Of a DNA stretch of 64,000 nucleotides, positions 27,001 through 35,107 are shown piece after piece. Both the position numbers and the translations under genes were made by a program. The stretch spans positions 1,173,731 through 1,237,730 of the forward strand of contig NZ_KQ947475.1 in the NCBI RefSeq assembly GCF_001506075.1. The letters are read 5' to 3'. The first letter of the stretch is position 1, and each line of letters starts with the position of its first letter. Under the pieces are notes generated by a model, which worked only from the letters and a program-made list of their open reading frames with translations, was not told the origin of the DNA and ran no database searches. This DNA is from Vibrio sp. MEBiC08052 (GTDB lineage Bacteria; Pseudomonadota; Gammaproteobacteria; Enterobacterales; Vibrionaceae).

Positions 27001-27991
27001 TATCTTTTCTCCAATATATTACTGTTGCTCCCCATGTAAACCCTAATCCTGCTCCAACAAGTAAAATTTTAGAGTCTTCTTTAATTTTTTTATTTTCTAA
27101 AGCTAGTTTTAGTGATAAAAATTGATCATTTTGTTGCATGTGGCCATAGTTATCTAGATAGATGCACTTTTCTTTATTTATTCCTATTAATTCCATTATC
27201 TTATTGTGTGCGGATTTTTTCATATGTAACATCGCTACATAGTCAATATCATCACTTTTTATTTTAGATTCTTTTATTGCATTATTTATAACGGTAATAA
27301 AATTAGTTAAAGAAACTTCATTTAATCTTTTCTTAAAGTATTCCACATCATCTACAACTAGTTCATAGGAACTGGTATGAGTTTGACTCTTTTTCGCATA
27401 GCATAAGCCAGCCAAGCTACAATCACTCATGAAGCTTGAACCTAAAATAGAGAAACAATTATTTGTATGCTTTTCTGTACAAGCTAATAGAACAGCAGCT
27501 CCACCAGTGCTTAGATTAATTAGAAACTGTGTATCTTGATTTTTAAAATTCAGATATTCACTATCCTTACATCCACTGACTAATAATATTTTCTTATACT
27601 TTCCTGCTTCTATAAGAGTTTTAGCAATTTCTATAGCAGAAATCATTGTGCTACACATTGAATTCATGTCAAATGCCCACGCATTGCAAGTGTTTAGTTT
27701 CTTCGCCACTGATAGTGCTGTTACATACATCATTTTTTCATTGTTGACACTACCAACCCAAATCAATGCATCAATTTCATTTGGCGGAGTTTTAGTCTTA
27801 TTTAATAATGATTCTGCTGCTTTTACTCCTAAATCTTCAGAATTATCTATTATTGTGGAAGTGATTTTTGAGTTTATACCATATTTCTCTTTGATTATCT
27901 CTTCCGGAATTCCAGTGTTTTGGGATAGTTCTAGACAGCTGATGTTTGTATTTGGAATATACACATCAAAATCTATTATTTGACAGTTCAT
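26978..27991 (-). CDS. Beta-ketoacyl-ACP synthase III-like protein (KAS III/FabH family)
   Basis: A 337-residue thiolase-fold synthase, first gene of the operon. The nucleophilic Cys is in FDMNSMCSTMISA, and the His is in VAMLHMKKSAHNKI. The block that holds Asn in housekeeping FabH (YGN) reads YGHMQQND here, so that Asn is replaced by His, as in a subset of specialised KAS III-like enzymes. The usual glycine-rich end (GAGLGFTWGATVI) is present. It probably condenses or transfers an unusual acyl-CoA, perhaps made by the adjacent oxidoreductase. It is not likely to be the housekeeping fabH, which usually lies in the fab cluster. Confidence 0.85.
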   Translation of the reverse strand: MNCQIIDFDVYIPNTNISCLELSQNTGIPEEIIKEKYGINSKITSTIIDNSEDLGVKAAESLLNKTKTPPNEIDALIWVGSVNNEKMMYVTALSVAKKLNTCNAWAFDMNSMCSTMISAIEIAKTLIEAGKYKKILLVSGCKDSEYLNFKNQDTQFLINLSTGGAAVLLACTEKHTNNCFSILGSSFMSDCSLAGLCYAKKSQTHTSSYELVVDDVEYFKKRLNEVSLTNFITVINNAIKESKIKSDDIDYVAMLHMKKSAHNKIMELIGINKEKCIYLDNYGHMQQNDQFLSLKLALENKKIKEDSKILLVGAGLGFTWGATVIYWRKDNEYSIQW

Positions 27992-28076
27992 GTGAGTGCT
28001 ATGACGAAATTAACAATGATATTATTATGTTGATTTTATTTTATTATTTCATCACCCGAATTATTATTTTTTTTCC

Positions 28077-28111
28077 AATATTTCACCCGTTTTTTTATAT
28101 GGGTGAATATT
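28077..28111. promoter_or_regulatory. Inverted repeat upstream of the KAS III operon
   Basis: AATATTTCACCC at 28077-28088 is mirrored by GGGTGAATATT at 28101-28111 with one unpaired base. A further TCACCCG lies at 28052-28058. The repeat is 86 bp upstream of the operon's first codon. It could be an operator for the LuxR-type regulator or an mRNA leader hairpin; no test is possible from sequence alone. Confidence 0.4.
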
Positions 28112-28651
28112 CTAATAGTTATATTAATATTTTATAGGTTAGATATGTCACCATATCGTTGAATTTTTATAAAACTGTATCTTAAAATTTATTAAATAAA
28201 CATATGCTTACGCTATTTTCTATTGATAAAATATCCTGTGCAGAGTTTTATACTGCAACATTGCTTATAAAGAGAAAATTGTATATGTTTATTTTTCTTC
28301 ATACTTTTATTCTTATGGGTGAGAGATTTCACACTCTATTTTTCATTTCTGTTGAATGATGTTTATTTTTATAATACATCATAAGATACTATTTGCATAT
28401 TTTATTGCCAGAACACATTGAAAAACATGCCGTGCTCGAAGGTCAAAGAATCATAGTCCATTCTCAGTTTCGGGGACACTTGCCCCTGTGTGCTAGCCCA
28501 TCTTCAATAGAGCAAAGCCAACTTGATCAATGGGTTCAGGGTGAACAATCAGGGGAGAGTGCAGCTATTCCCTAACAGAAGAGTATAGCGCATTAGTAAG
28601 GCTCAAAGTCTCATCACGTTCAGTGAGAAATCATACAATAGCGTATAGGCC

Positions 28652-28673
28652 ACAGGTAGCCGTAGCTACCTGT
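28652..28673 (-). terminator. Hairpin after panF
   Basis: ACAGGTAGC at 28652-28660 pairs perfectly with GCTACCTGT at 28665-28673 around a four-base loop, just beyond the panF stop codon. No clear T-tract follows, so terminator function is probable from position only. Confidence 0.5.
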
Positions 28674-28681
28674 AAATAACA

Positions 28682-30136
28682 TCATTCAGCCGCCATAACT
28701 GTCGGCGCTGCGGGTCTGAGATAGCTGCCGATGATAAAGGCGGCCAACCCGAGTGCCAGCGTTGGCACAATCGGATGAATCCCACCGAGATTAGGTTTGA
28801 ATGCCACCAGCGAAATATAGCTGCCCAAACCAACCACCATGCTACTCAATGCACCAGTTGCCGAGGCTTTGGACCAGTATAATCCCAGCACCAGCGGCCA
28901 GAGGAAGACAGCCTGTAAACCACCTAAAGCCATCAGATTGAGCCAGATAATCATATCCGGCGGATGGGTCGCGGCCAAAAAGACCAGCAGGGCAAAAATA
29001 CCGGTGACCCAGATCGAGAGACGGCTCAGCTTGCGTTCGCCCTGAGCCTCACTCAGCATCCGGGGATTGATGTAGTTGAGGTAGAGGTCTTTGAGCAGGG
29101 TCGCAGAAGCCTGAATCAGTTGTGAGTCGATGGTGGACATGATTGCCGCCATTGGGCCGGCGAGGAAAATACCCGCAACCATCGGAGGTAACACCGTCAT
29201 CATCAGTGTCGGCATGATGAGATCCGGGCTGGCAACTTCCGGGATAATTCCCCGGCCAAGTGCACCGGCCAGATGCGTGCCGAACATCAGTAAAGCCATC
29301 ATGATGGTACTGATGACAATTCCTTTATGTAATGAAGCACTGTCTTTATAGGACATACAGCGAACCGCTGCATGCGGCAGGCCGATCACTCCGAAACAGA
29401 CTAATACCCAGAAACTCAGGATAAACGGCTGGCTGAGAAAATGATCCGGCCCGTATGGGGTGACTAACGCCGGATCGATCTGATGCAGCCGGGTCACCAG
29501 TTCACTGATACCGTGACCCGCATGGATGACGCCCCAAAGTAACACGAAGGTTCCGATCAGCATCATGATTCCCTGAACTGTATCGGTCAGGACCACCGCC
29601 CGAAAGCCACCGATCGTGGTATAGAGTCCGACCGTGCAGGCGAACAACAACAGCCCTTGATGATACGACAGCCCGGTGACGGTTTGCAGTAACCGTGCGC
29701 CCCCGACGAACTGCACCACCATGGTACCGAAGAAGGCGAGCAGCAGCGTCAGTGAAGCAATAATGACCACCGTGCGACTCTGAAAACGGGCAAATAAAAT
29801 GTCATTGAGCGTCACCGCGTTATGGCGTCTGGCTTCCATGGCAAATTTTTTTCCCAGCACGCCTAAGGTCAGCCACGTCGCAGGCAATTGAATCATCGCC
29901 AGTAATACCCAGCCAAGTCCCATTTTATAGGCTGCACCCGGCCCGCCGATAAAACTGCTGGCACTGGCATAGGTTGCCGCCAGTGTCATCGCGAGGACAA
30001 ACCCGCCAAGGCTACGACTGCCGATAAAATATTCGCTGAGAAATTGCCCCGGCCGATGATGGCGGCGGGTCAGTATAGCCAACGCAAAGACAGCGGCAAG
30101 ATAGATCAGTAAAGGGATAATCAGTTGACTATTCAT
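28682..30136 (-). CDS. panF: Sodium/pantothenate symporter
   Basis: A 484-residue sodium:solute symporter of the SSS family with about thirteen hydrophobic segments. The N-terminal FLSEYFIGSRSLGGFVLAMT and TYASASSFIGGPGAAYKMGLGWV are typical of PanF, which imports pantothenate with sodium. The upstream gene, overlapping by 8 bp, is the yhdT-type DUF997 gene that precedes panF in E. coli, which supports the assignment over other SSS members. Composition returns to the chromosomal norm here. Confidence 0.92.
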   Translation of the reverse strand: MNSQLIIPLLIYLAAVFALAILTRRHHRPGQFLSEYFIGSRSLGGFVLAMTLAATYASASSFIGGPGAAYKMGLGWVLLAMIQLPATWLTLGVLGKKFAMEARRHNAVTLNDILFARFQSRTVVIIASLTLLLAFFGTMVVQFVGGARLLQTVTGLSYHQGLLLFACTVGLYTTIGGFRAVVLTDTVQGIMMLIGTFVLLWGVIHAGHGISELVTRLHQIDPALVTPYGPDHFLSQPFILSFWVLVCFGVIGLPHAAVRCMSYKDSASLHKGIVISTIMMALLMFGTHLAGALGRGIIPEVASPDLIMPTLMMTVLPPMVAGIFLAGPMAAIMSTIDSQLIQASATLLKDLYLNYINPRMLSEAQGERKLSRLSIWVTGIFALLVFLAATHPPDMIIWLNLMALGGLQAVFLWPLVLGLYWSKASATGALSSMVVGLGSYISLVAFKPNLGGIHPIVPTLALGLAAFIIGSYLRPAAPTVMAAE

Positions 30137-30473
30137 GATGATGATTCTGTTGTGAAATGTCGGGGGGCTGGGATGAATTCAGTGTGTGCCGTTGTGGTTC
30201 GTCACTGTCTTCTGCTGTGGATAGCGAGAAATTACGATACACATATTTCACCATCAGGCCGCACAGAAGTGTAAACAGTACCGGGCCGACGACACAAGAA
30301 AGCAAAAACCATAATGGCATTCCCCAATAAAGTTCAGGTAATGCCTGAGATTCAGGCGGTGGAGAAAAACCGTAAGCCGTGGCATACCACCAAATAAAAT
30401 ATCCCAGTGCCAGTGCAATTGCCCACAAGGCTTCCCGGTGTGCCTGACGATAAGGTTTGGTCTGTTGATTCAT
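30129..30473 (-). CDS. yhdT: DUF997 (YhdT-like) membrane protein
   Basis: A 114-residue protein with two hydrophobic segments (ALWAIALALGYFIWWYATAYGF and LWFLLSCVVGPVLFTLLCGLMV), as in the small YhdT proteins encoded before panF. The polar tail after residue 85 is longer than I would expect. It is thought to be a partner or small accessory of the symporter; the actual role is unknown. Its end overlaps the panF start by 8 bp, so the two are translationally coupled. Confidence 0.85.
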   Translation of the reverse strand: MNQQTKPYRQAHREALWAIALALGYFIWWYATAYGFSPPPESQALPELYWGMPLWFLLSCVVGPVLFTLLCGLMVKYVYRNFSLSTAEDSDEPQRHTLNSSQPPDISQQNHHHE

Positions 30474-30919
30474 CGGATATGATTCTCCCTGTTCCTATCA
30501 TCTAAAAAGACCATCATTTTTGAAATCATTCAGTTGAAGATGATTCCTGTCACTAAATTTGGTTGGCGATGATACCAGATTGCGTGCCATGAAGGTAAGT
30601 TGAGAATGCGCTTCATGACGGCGAATCCGGGCTCATCCTTGTTAGATACTCGTGATGAGTAGCGCTGAGAGGTGATTAAGCGATTTGTCAATAGCGTCCC
30701 TGGCAGATTGGTTGTTACATCAATATTATGAGTATCATTTCACGTAATTTATGATTGATTTTTGTGTTTGGCACGCCTTCTGACCATATTTTCTCTATGT
30801 TCAGGGGACAGTTTCCTGCTAAGCGCTCGGTTTCATTCTGATAATGAAGCATTGCTCAGACGTGTGTTCATATCCCCCTTCTTTGACATCCGGGTCCCTT
30901 GAATCAGGAGATGAATTTC
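30474..30919. other. Divergent intergenic region, yhdT to periplasmic-binding gene
   Basis: About 445 bp between divergent transcripts. I see no gene, RNA or convincing hairpin in it; it presumably carries both promoters. Confidence 0.5.
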
Positions 30920-31999
30920 ATGGTGTTGACTCAATTATTTTGCAGCCGCATTTGGATGAGGCGATGTCGGCTGTCTGCCCTTGCTATGCTTTGCCCGCTG
31001 TCGGTGATTTTCTATGTCCCTTTTAGTCAAGCCGATGGGGTGGTACGTGGCGATACGAGCAACAAAAGGATTGCATTTAGCAATTCTTACGCGGGCAGTG
31101 ATTTTCGCAAAGTGATGGTTCAAAACTGGAAAGATGTTGCCTCTCAGGCGCAACAAGATGAATTGATCAAAGATGCACCGGTGTTCAGTGCGAATAATTC
31201 CGTACCGGAGCAGGCTCAGCAAATCCAGAATATGATTATGGATGGCTATGATGCCATTGTCATTCTGGCCGCATCGGATACAGCACTGAGAGGCTTGGTT
31301 CATGATGCCTGTCAGGCCGGTGTTGTTGTCGTGGTTCTTGCCAGCAAAATACATGACCCTTGTGTTTACGAGGTGAACTACGATTGGGATGAAATGGGAC
31401 GGGCAGAGATCGACTATGTTGCCAAACGCCTGCAAGGTAAAGGTAACTTGTTGGAAATTCGGGGCATTGCCGGTGATACAACCGATGAGAATATCAGTAC
31501 CGGCATTCATAAAGCAGCGCAACAGTATCCGGCGCTGAAAATCGTGCATACCGTTTATGGTCAATGGACCAATTCAGTGGCGAAGAAAGAAGTAGCATTA
31601 GCCCTGCCTGCATTGCCGAAAATTGATGCAGTGGTGGATCAGGGCGGGGATGGGTACGGTGCGGCAATGGCTTTTCAGGAAGCAGGGAGGCCGTTGCCGA
31701 TTATTGTGATGGGCAATCGGCAGAATGAGCTGGCATTCTGGAAGCAAAAGCGGGATGCACATGGTTATGAGACATTTTCTATTTCGGCGACCCCAAGTAT
31801 TTCACAGGTCGGTTTTTGGGTGGCGCAGCAAATCCTGGCCGGAAAAGAAGTCCCGAAAATGGTACACGTTCCGTTAGTGACCATATACAGCGATGAGCTG
31901 GATACATGGCTTGAGAAAATGCCCGTCGGTGGTGCCGCAAATCCGTCATATTCTCAGCAAGATGTGGTGAACATGATTGATGCTGCCTTGCATCAGTAA
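30920..31999 (+). CDS. Periplasmic sugar-binding-type protein (Peripla_BP_4), sensor partner
   Basis: A 359-residue exported binding protein of the RbsB/LuxP/TorT type. A signal-peptide-like segment (LSALAMLCPLSVIFYVPFSQA) is followed by the mature fold: RIAFSNSYAGSDFRKVM, then AIVILAASDTALRGLVHDAC and VVDQGGDGYGAAMA. No ABC transporter genes are adjacent; instead a hybrid sensor kinase follows 18 bp later. This suggests the protein presents its ligand to that kinase, as LuxP does for LuxQ and TorT for TorS. The start at 30920 is preceded by AGGAG nine bases away; two upstream in-frame starts have weaker support. The ligand is unknown. Confidence 0.85.
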   Translation: MVLTQLFCSRIWMRRCRLSALAMLCPLSVIFYVPFSQADGVVRGDTSNKRIAFSNSYAGSDFRKVMVQNWKDVASQAQQDELIKDAPVFSANNSVPEQAQQIQNMIMDGYDAIVILAASDTALRGLVHDACQAGVVVVVLASKIHDPCVYEVNYDWDEMGRAEIDYVAKRLQGKGNLLEIRGIAGDTTDENISTGIHKAAQQYPALKIVHTVYGQWTNSVAKKEVALALPALPKIDAVVDQGGDGYGAAMAFQEAGRPLPIIVMGNRQNELAFWKQKRDAHGYETFSISATPSISQVGFWVAQQILAGKEVPKMVHVPLVTIYSDELDTWLEKMPVGGAANPSYSQQDVVNMIDAALHQ

Positions 32000-32017
32000 G
32001 CGTGTGGATACGGTGTT

Positions 32018-35000
32018 ATGCTGAAAATCAGGTCATTTGAGCACTGGTCGATTACCACCAAGATTACGGTATCAGTGGTCTTGTTGGTGTTACTGAACAT
32101 GGGTGTTTCGATTGTGCACTTCTATAGTTTGACCCAGTTGAAGAAATCAGTGGAAATGATCGGCTACGGCTCAGCAGTAATGGTCTCCGTGAATGATGCA
32201 GCAGAGCGGATCGAAAATTTTATCTCTTCCCATCAACCCTCTCGTTTGAATGAAGTAAAAACAATTATAGAAGAAAATGTAGCGACGCTCGCTCATCTGG
32301 ATTTGAGTGAATTGGAGAGCGTTCATGCGGAAGAGGTCTCCGCACTGAAAAGAAGAATGCGTTACTTCTCCAATACGGTCGATATCTTAGGATTGGCGAC
32401 CGAAATGATGAATACCGAAACCACCAATATGACTCGTCAACAGACGCAGTTGCAAAACGTGGCAACAGCGATTGAAACGCATTTGACGCAACGACGGGAG
32501 CAGCTTGAGCAGCGGATGGATTTGCAGGATGCCGGAATGAACAAAGTGTATCAATCCCACCAGATTATCCAAAGTCTCCGTGCGGGAGTGCATAAAATGT
32601 CTACTGTGTTGCTACCGCATGTCGTCGGGGAAGTTGAGGACCCGCTGACGGAAATCAGACAGGCTCTGCAGGCGATGTTTCCGGTTGTGAATATGTTAAA
32701 AGAACTCAGTGATCAAGAGCAATGGCTGACCATTATCGAGCAACTGCAACAAGTGCTCATTGGTGCCCGACAAGATATTGATGCATTGAACGATATCAAA
32801 TCAGAGCGCAGTGTGGTTTATACGCAACTGCTGGCGCATTTTAAAGCCATTGAGCGAATTCTTAATCAGTTTGAAAACCTCATTGCAACGCGTGAGGGCG
32901 CGTTAGGACAGACGATGGATTACCTGCGAACCGAGATCGGGTTATTGCAAAACTCAGTTAATATTTCCAGACGATTTGCTGAGCGAGTGGCCTATTTGGA
33001 AGCGAAGACATTGACTTTTCTGTTGCGTTCAACGGATAACGAGGCTGCACTTGTCCATGATACGTTGGATCAATTGAGTCATTACTCGCGTATTTTGCCC
33101 GCCGTGAGCACCTTGGCATTGTCACAGGACGCGACGGTGACCGTCAATTCGTTGATTGATGGCTACCGTGATGCTTTTATTCGCTTCAGGCAGGCAAGCT
33201 ATGCACTGTCTCGGGTTCATCAAAAAGTTCGTGAAGAGGTTGAGCGAACATCATCACTCGTATCCCAGTTTGCCAAAGAACAACAAGTTGCCGCTGATAA
33301 ACATAATGAATGGAGTGAGCTCTCCGGCATGATTGTCGGTGGTATTACTGCGTTGACGGCACTGTTTATTGCCTGGTCAACGTCTCGCTTGATCGCCAGA
33401 CCGATTATCTCGCTGGCTGCGGTGATGCGTCGGTTAGCCGCCGGAGATCTGAACGTGAGTATTACCGGTGTCACGCGTCAGGATGAAGTCGGCAGTATGT
33501 CCCGTGCTGTGAAAATCTTTCAAGAAAATGCTATCAAGGTTCGGGCAATGGAAGCCGAGGCGGAAGCGGAACGACAACAGATTATGGCACAACTGGAGCA
33601 GCGTGTTGTTGAACGGACAGAAGACTTGCAGCACAAAACAGAACAATTGGAGGCGCAAGCTCGTGAACTCAATCGTGCTCGTATTCAGGCAGAGGCAGCC
33701 ACACATGCTAAATCGGTTTTTCTGGCAAATATGAGCCATGAACTGAGAACGCCGTTAAATGCGATTCTCGGGTATGCGCAGTTGATACACCGGGCCCCTG
33801 AACTGAACGAACAGCAAAAAGATGGACTGAATACCATCATTCAGAGTGGCCACCATTTATTGACCCTGATTAATGACTTGTTGGATTTGTCGAAAATTGA
33901 AGCCGGACGAATGGATTTGGCACCTGAAGCGATTGATTTGACCCGGTGTTTCCAGAGTGTGCTTGAAATTATTCGCATTAAAGCGGCGCAGAAGAGTTTG
34001 GATCTCAAGCTTCAGCTCAAGCCTCAGATACTGCCTTGGGTTTTTGTCGATGAAAAGCGCCTGCGTCAGGTGTTGCTGAATTTGTTAGGCAATGCGGTGA
34101 AGTATACCGACACGGGCTATGTCTGCCTCAGCGTTGTTGCTGAATCGGCCGATACCGAGGATCCGGTGAGAGTCACGTTTTCGGTAGAAGATAGCGGTAT
34201 CGGGATTGATCCTGAAATGCAGAATATTATTTTCCACCCCTTTGAGCGGGTCGGGAATAAAAAACGGCAGATTATCGGTACGGGGCTCGGCCTTGCGATT
34301 AGCCAGCAGCTCGTTAAACAGATGGGCGGTGGGATTCAGGTAACCAGTCAACCGGGCGTGGGAAGCCGGTTTTTCTTTACGCTGGATTTGCCGGTTGTGA
34401 CGGAGAAGCGAGAGCGGGACTCTAGTCTCAGTCAGAAGAATATTATTGGCTATGAGGGGAGTCGCAAGCAGATTCTGATTGTCGATGATGTGCTGGAAAA
34501 CCGTATGTTATTGGTTGATTTATTGGGTGGCATTGGCTTTGAAACCAGTGAAGCCGTTGATGGTCAGGATGGTGTTGAGCAGGCGTATGCGCAGCGACCG
34601 GATTTGATTTTGATGGATATTGTGATGCCGGTGACGGATGGACTGGAGGCGACACGGAATATTCGACAGATTCCGGAACTGGAGGATATTCCGATCCTGA
34701 TTGTTTCTGCCAGCGCATCGCAAACCGAGCTGACACAAGGAGAAGAAGCCGGAGCTAGTGGTTTTGTGAGTAAACCGATTGATAGAAATCGCTTACTGAT
34801 TCAGATCGGTGAACAGCTGAACCTGACGTGGATCGTCGATGAACAGACATCGAAATTGGATGCATCACCGATGATGTCCGATACTTCAGAATGGGTGACG
34901 CCACCGAGAGAGCAATTAGAGGAACTTCATCATTTGGCATTGCTCGGCAATATGCGTCATATCCGCAACTGGGCTGAGGGCTTAAAAGCAGAAGATTCCC

Positions 35001-35107
35001 GTTATAATGCTTTTGCCGCGCAATTGATTGATATGACGAAAGCGTTCCAATCCCGGGCGATATCCCAACTAGTCAATGAGTTATTAGAAAGGAAATCTGC
35101 CATATGA
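32018..35107 (+). CDS. TorS-like hybrid sensor histidine kinase
   Basis: A 1029-residue inner-membrane kinase. TM1 is at about 13-33, and a long helical periplasmic sensor extends to about 436. TM2 at 437-457 is followed by HAMP and a coiled coil. HisKA carries the phospho-acceptor His near 574 (MSHELRTPLNAILGYAQL). The ATPase domain shows LLGNAVKYTD and EDSGIGIDPE with GTGLGLAIS. A receiver domain starts near 820 with its Asp in LILMDIVMP near 867. The C-terminal 80 residues show no clear Hpt histidine motif. The periplasmic part resembles the helical sensor of TorS. It overlaps the response regulator by 4 bp (ATGA). Confidence 0.92.
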   Translation: MLKIRSFEHWSITTKITVSVVLLVLLNMGVSIVHFYSLTQLKKSVEMIGYGSAVMVSVNDAAERIENFISSHQPSRLNEVKTIIEENVATLAHLDLSELESVHAEEVSALKRRMRYFSNTVDILGLATEMMNTETTNMTRQQTQLQNVATAIETHLTQRREQLEQRMDLQDAGMNKVYQSHQIIQSLRAGVHKMSTVLLPHVVGEVEDPLTEIRQALQAMFPVVNMLKELSDQEQWLTIIEQLQQVLIGARQDIDALNDIKSERSVVYTQLLAHFKAIERILNQFENLIATREGALGQTMDYLRTEIGLLQNSVNISRRFAERVAYLEAKTLTFLLRSTDNEAALVHDTLDQLSHYSRILPAVSTLALSQDATVTVNSLIDGYRDAFIRFRQASYALSRVHQKVREEVERTSSLVSQFAKEQQVAADKHNEWSELSGMIVGGITALTALFIAWSTSRLIARPIISLAAVMRRLAAGDLNVSITGVTRQDEVGSMSRAVKIFQENAIKVRAMEAEAEAERQQIMAQLEQRVVERTEDLQHKTEQLEAQARELNRARIQAEAATHAKSVFLANMSHELRTPLNAILGYAQLIHRAPELNEQQKDGLNTIIQSGHHLLTLINDLLDLSKIEAGRMDLAPEAIDLTRCFQSVLEIIRIKAAQKSLDLKLQLKPQILPWVFVDEKRLRQVLLNLLGNAVKYTDTGYVCLSVVAESADTEDPVRVTFSVEDSGIGIDPEMQNIIFHPFERVGNKKRQIIGTGLGLAISQQLVKQMGGGIQVTSQPGVGSRFFFTLDLPVVTEKRERDSSLSQKNIIGYEGSRKQILIVDDVLENRMLLVDLLGGIGFETSEAVDGQDGVEQAYAQRPDLILMDIVMPVTDGLEATRNIRQIPELEDIPILIVSASASQTELTQGEEAGASGFVSKPIDRNRLLIQIGEQLNLTWIVDEQTSKLDASPMMSDTSEWVTPPREQLEELHHLALLGNMRHIRNWAEGLKAEDSRYNAFAAQLIDMTKAFQSRAISQLVNELLERKSAI

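Larger units (their letters stand above)
27992..28681. other. A+T-rich promoter region of the operon and right edge of the island
   Basis: No gene is supported in these 690 bp. The part up to about 28,390 is very A+T-rich and should contain the operon promoter; it has an inverted repeat at 28077-28111 and a small one (GATATG at 28142-28147 with CATATC at 28152-28157). Composition then rises. A frame of about 60 codons from 28393 to 28575, reading LPEHIEKHAVLEG, looks more gene-like than its surroundings and could be the tail of a broken gene, but I do not recognise it. Confidence 0.45.

Noticed and set aside
28393..28575. 60-codon open frame between the island and panF
   Set aside because: It starts with TTG, has no ribosome-binding site, and I recognise no homologue. 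Kept only as a possible remnant.
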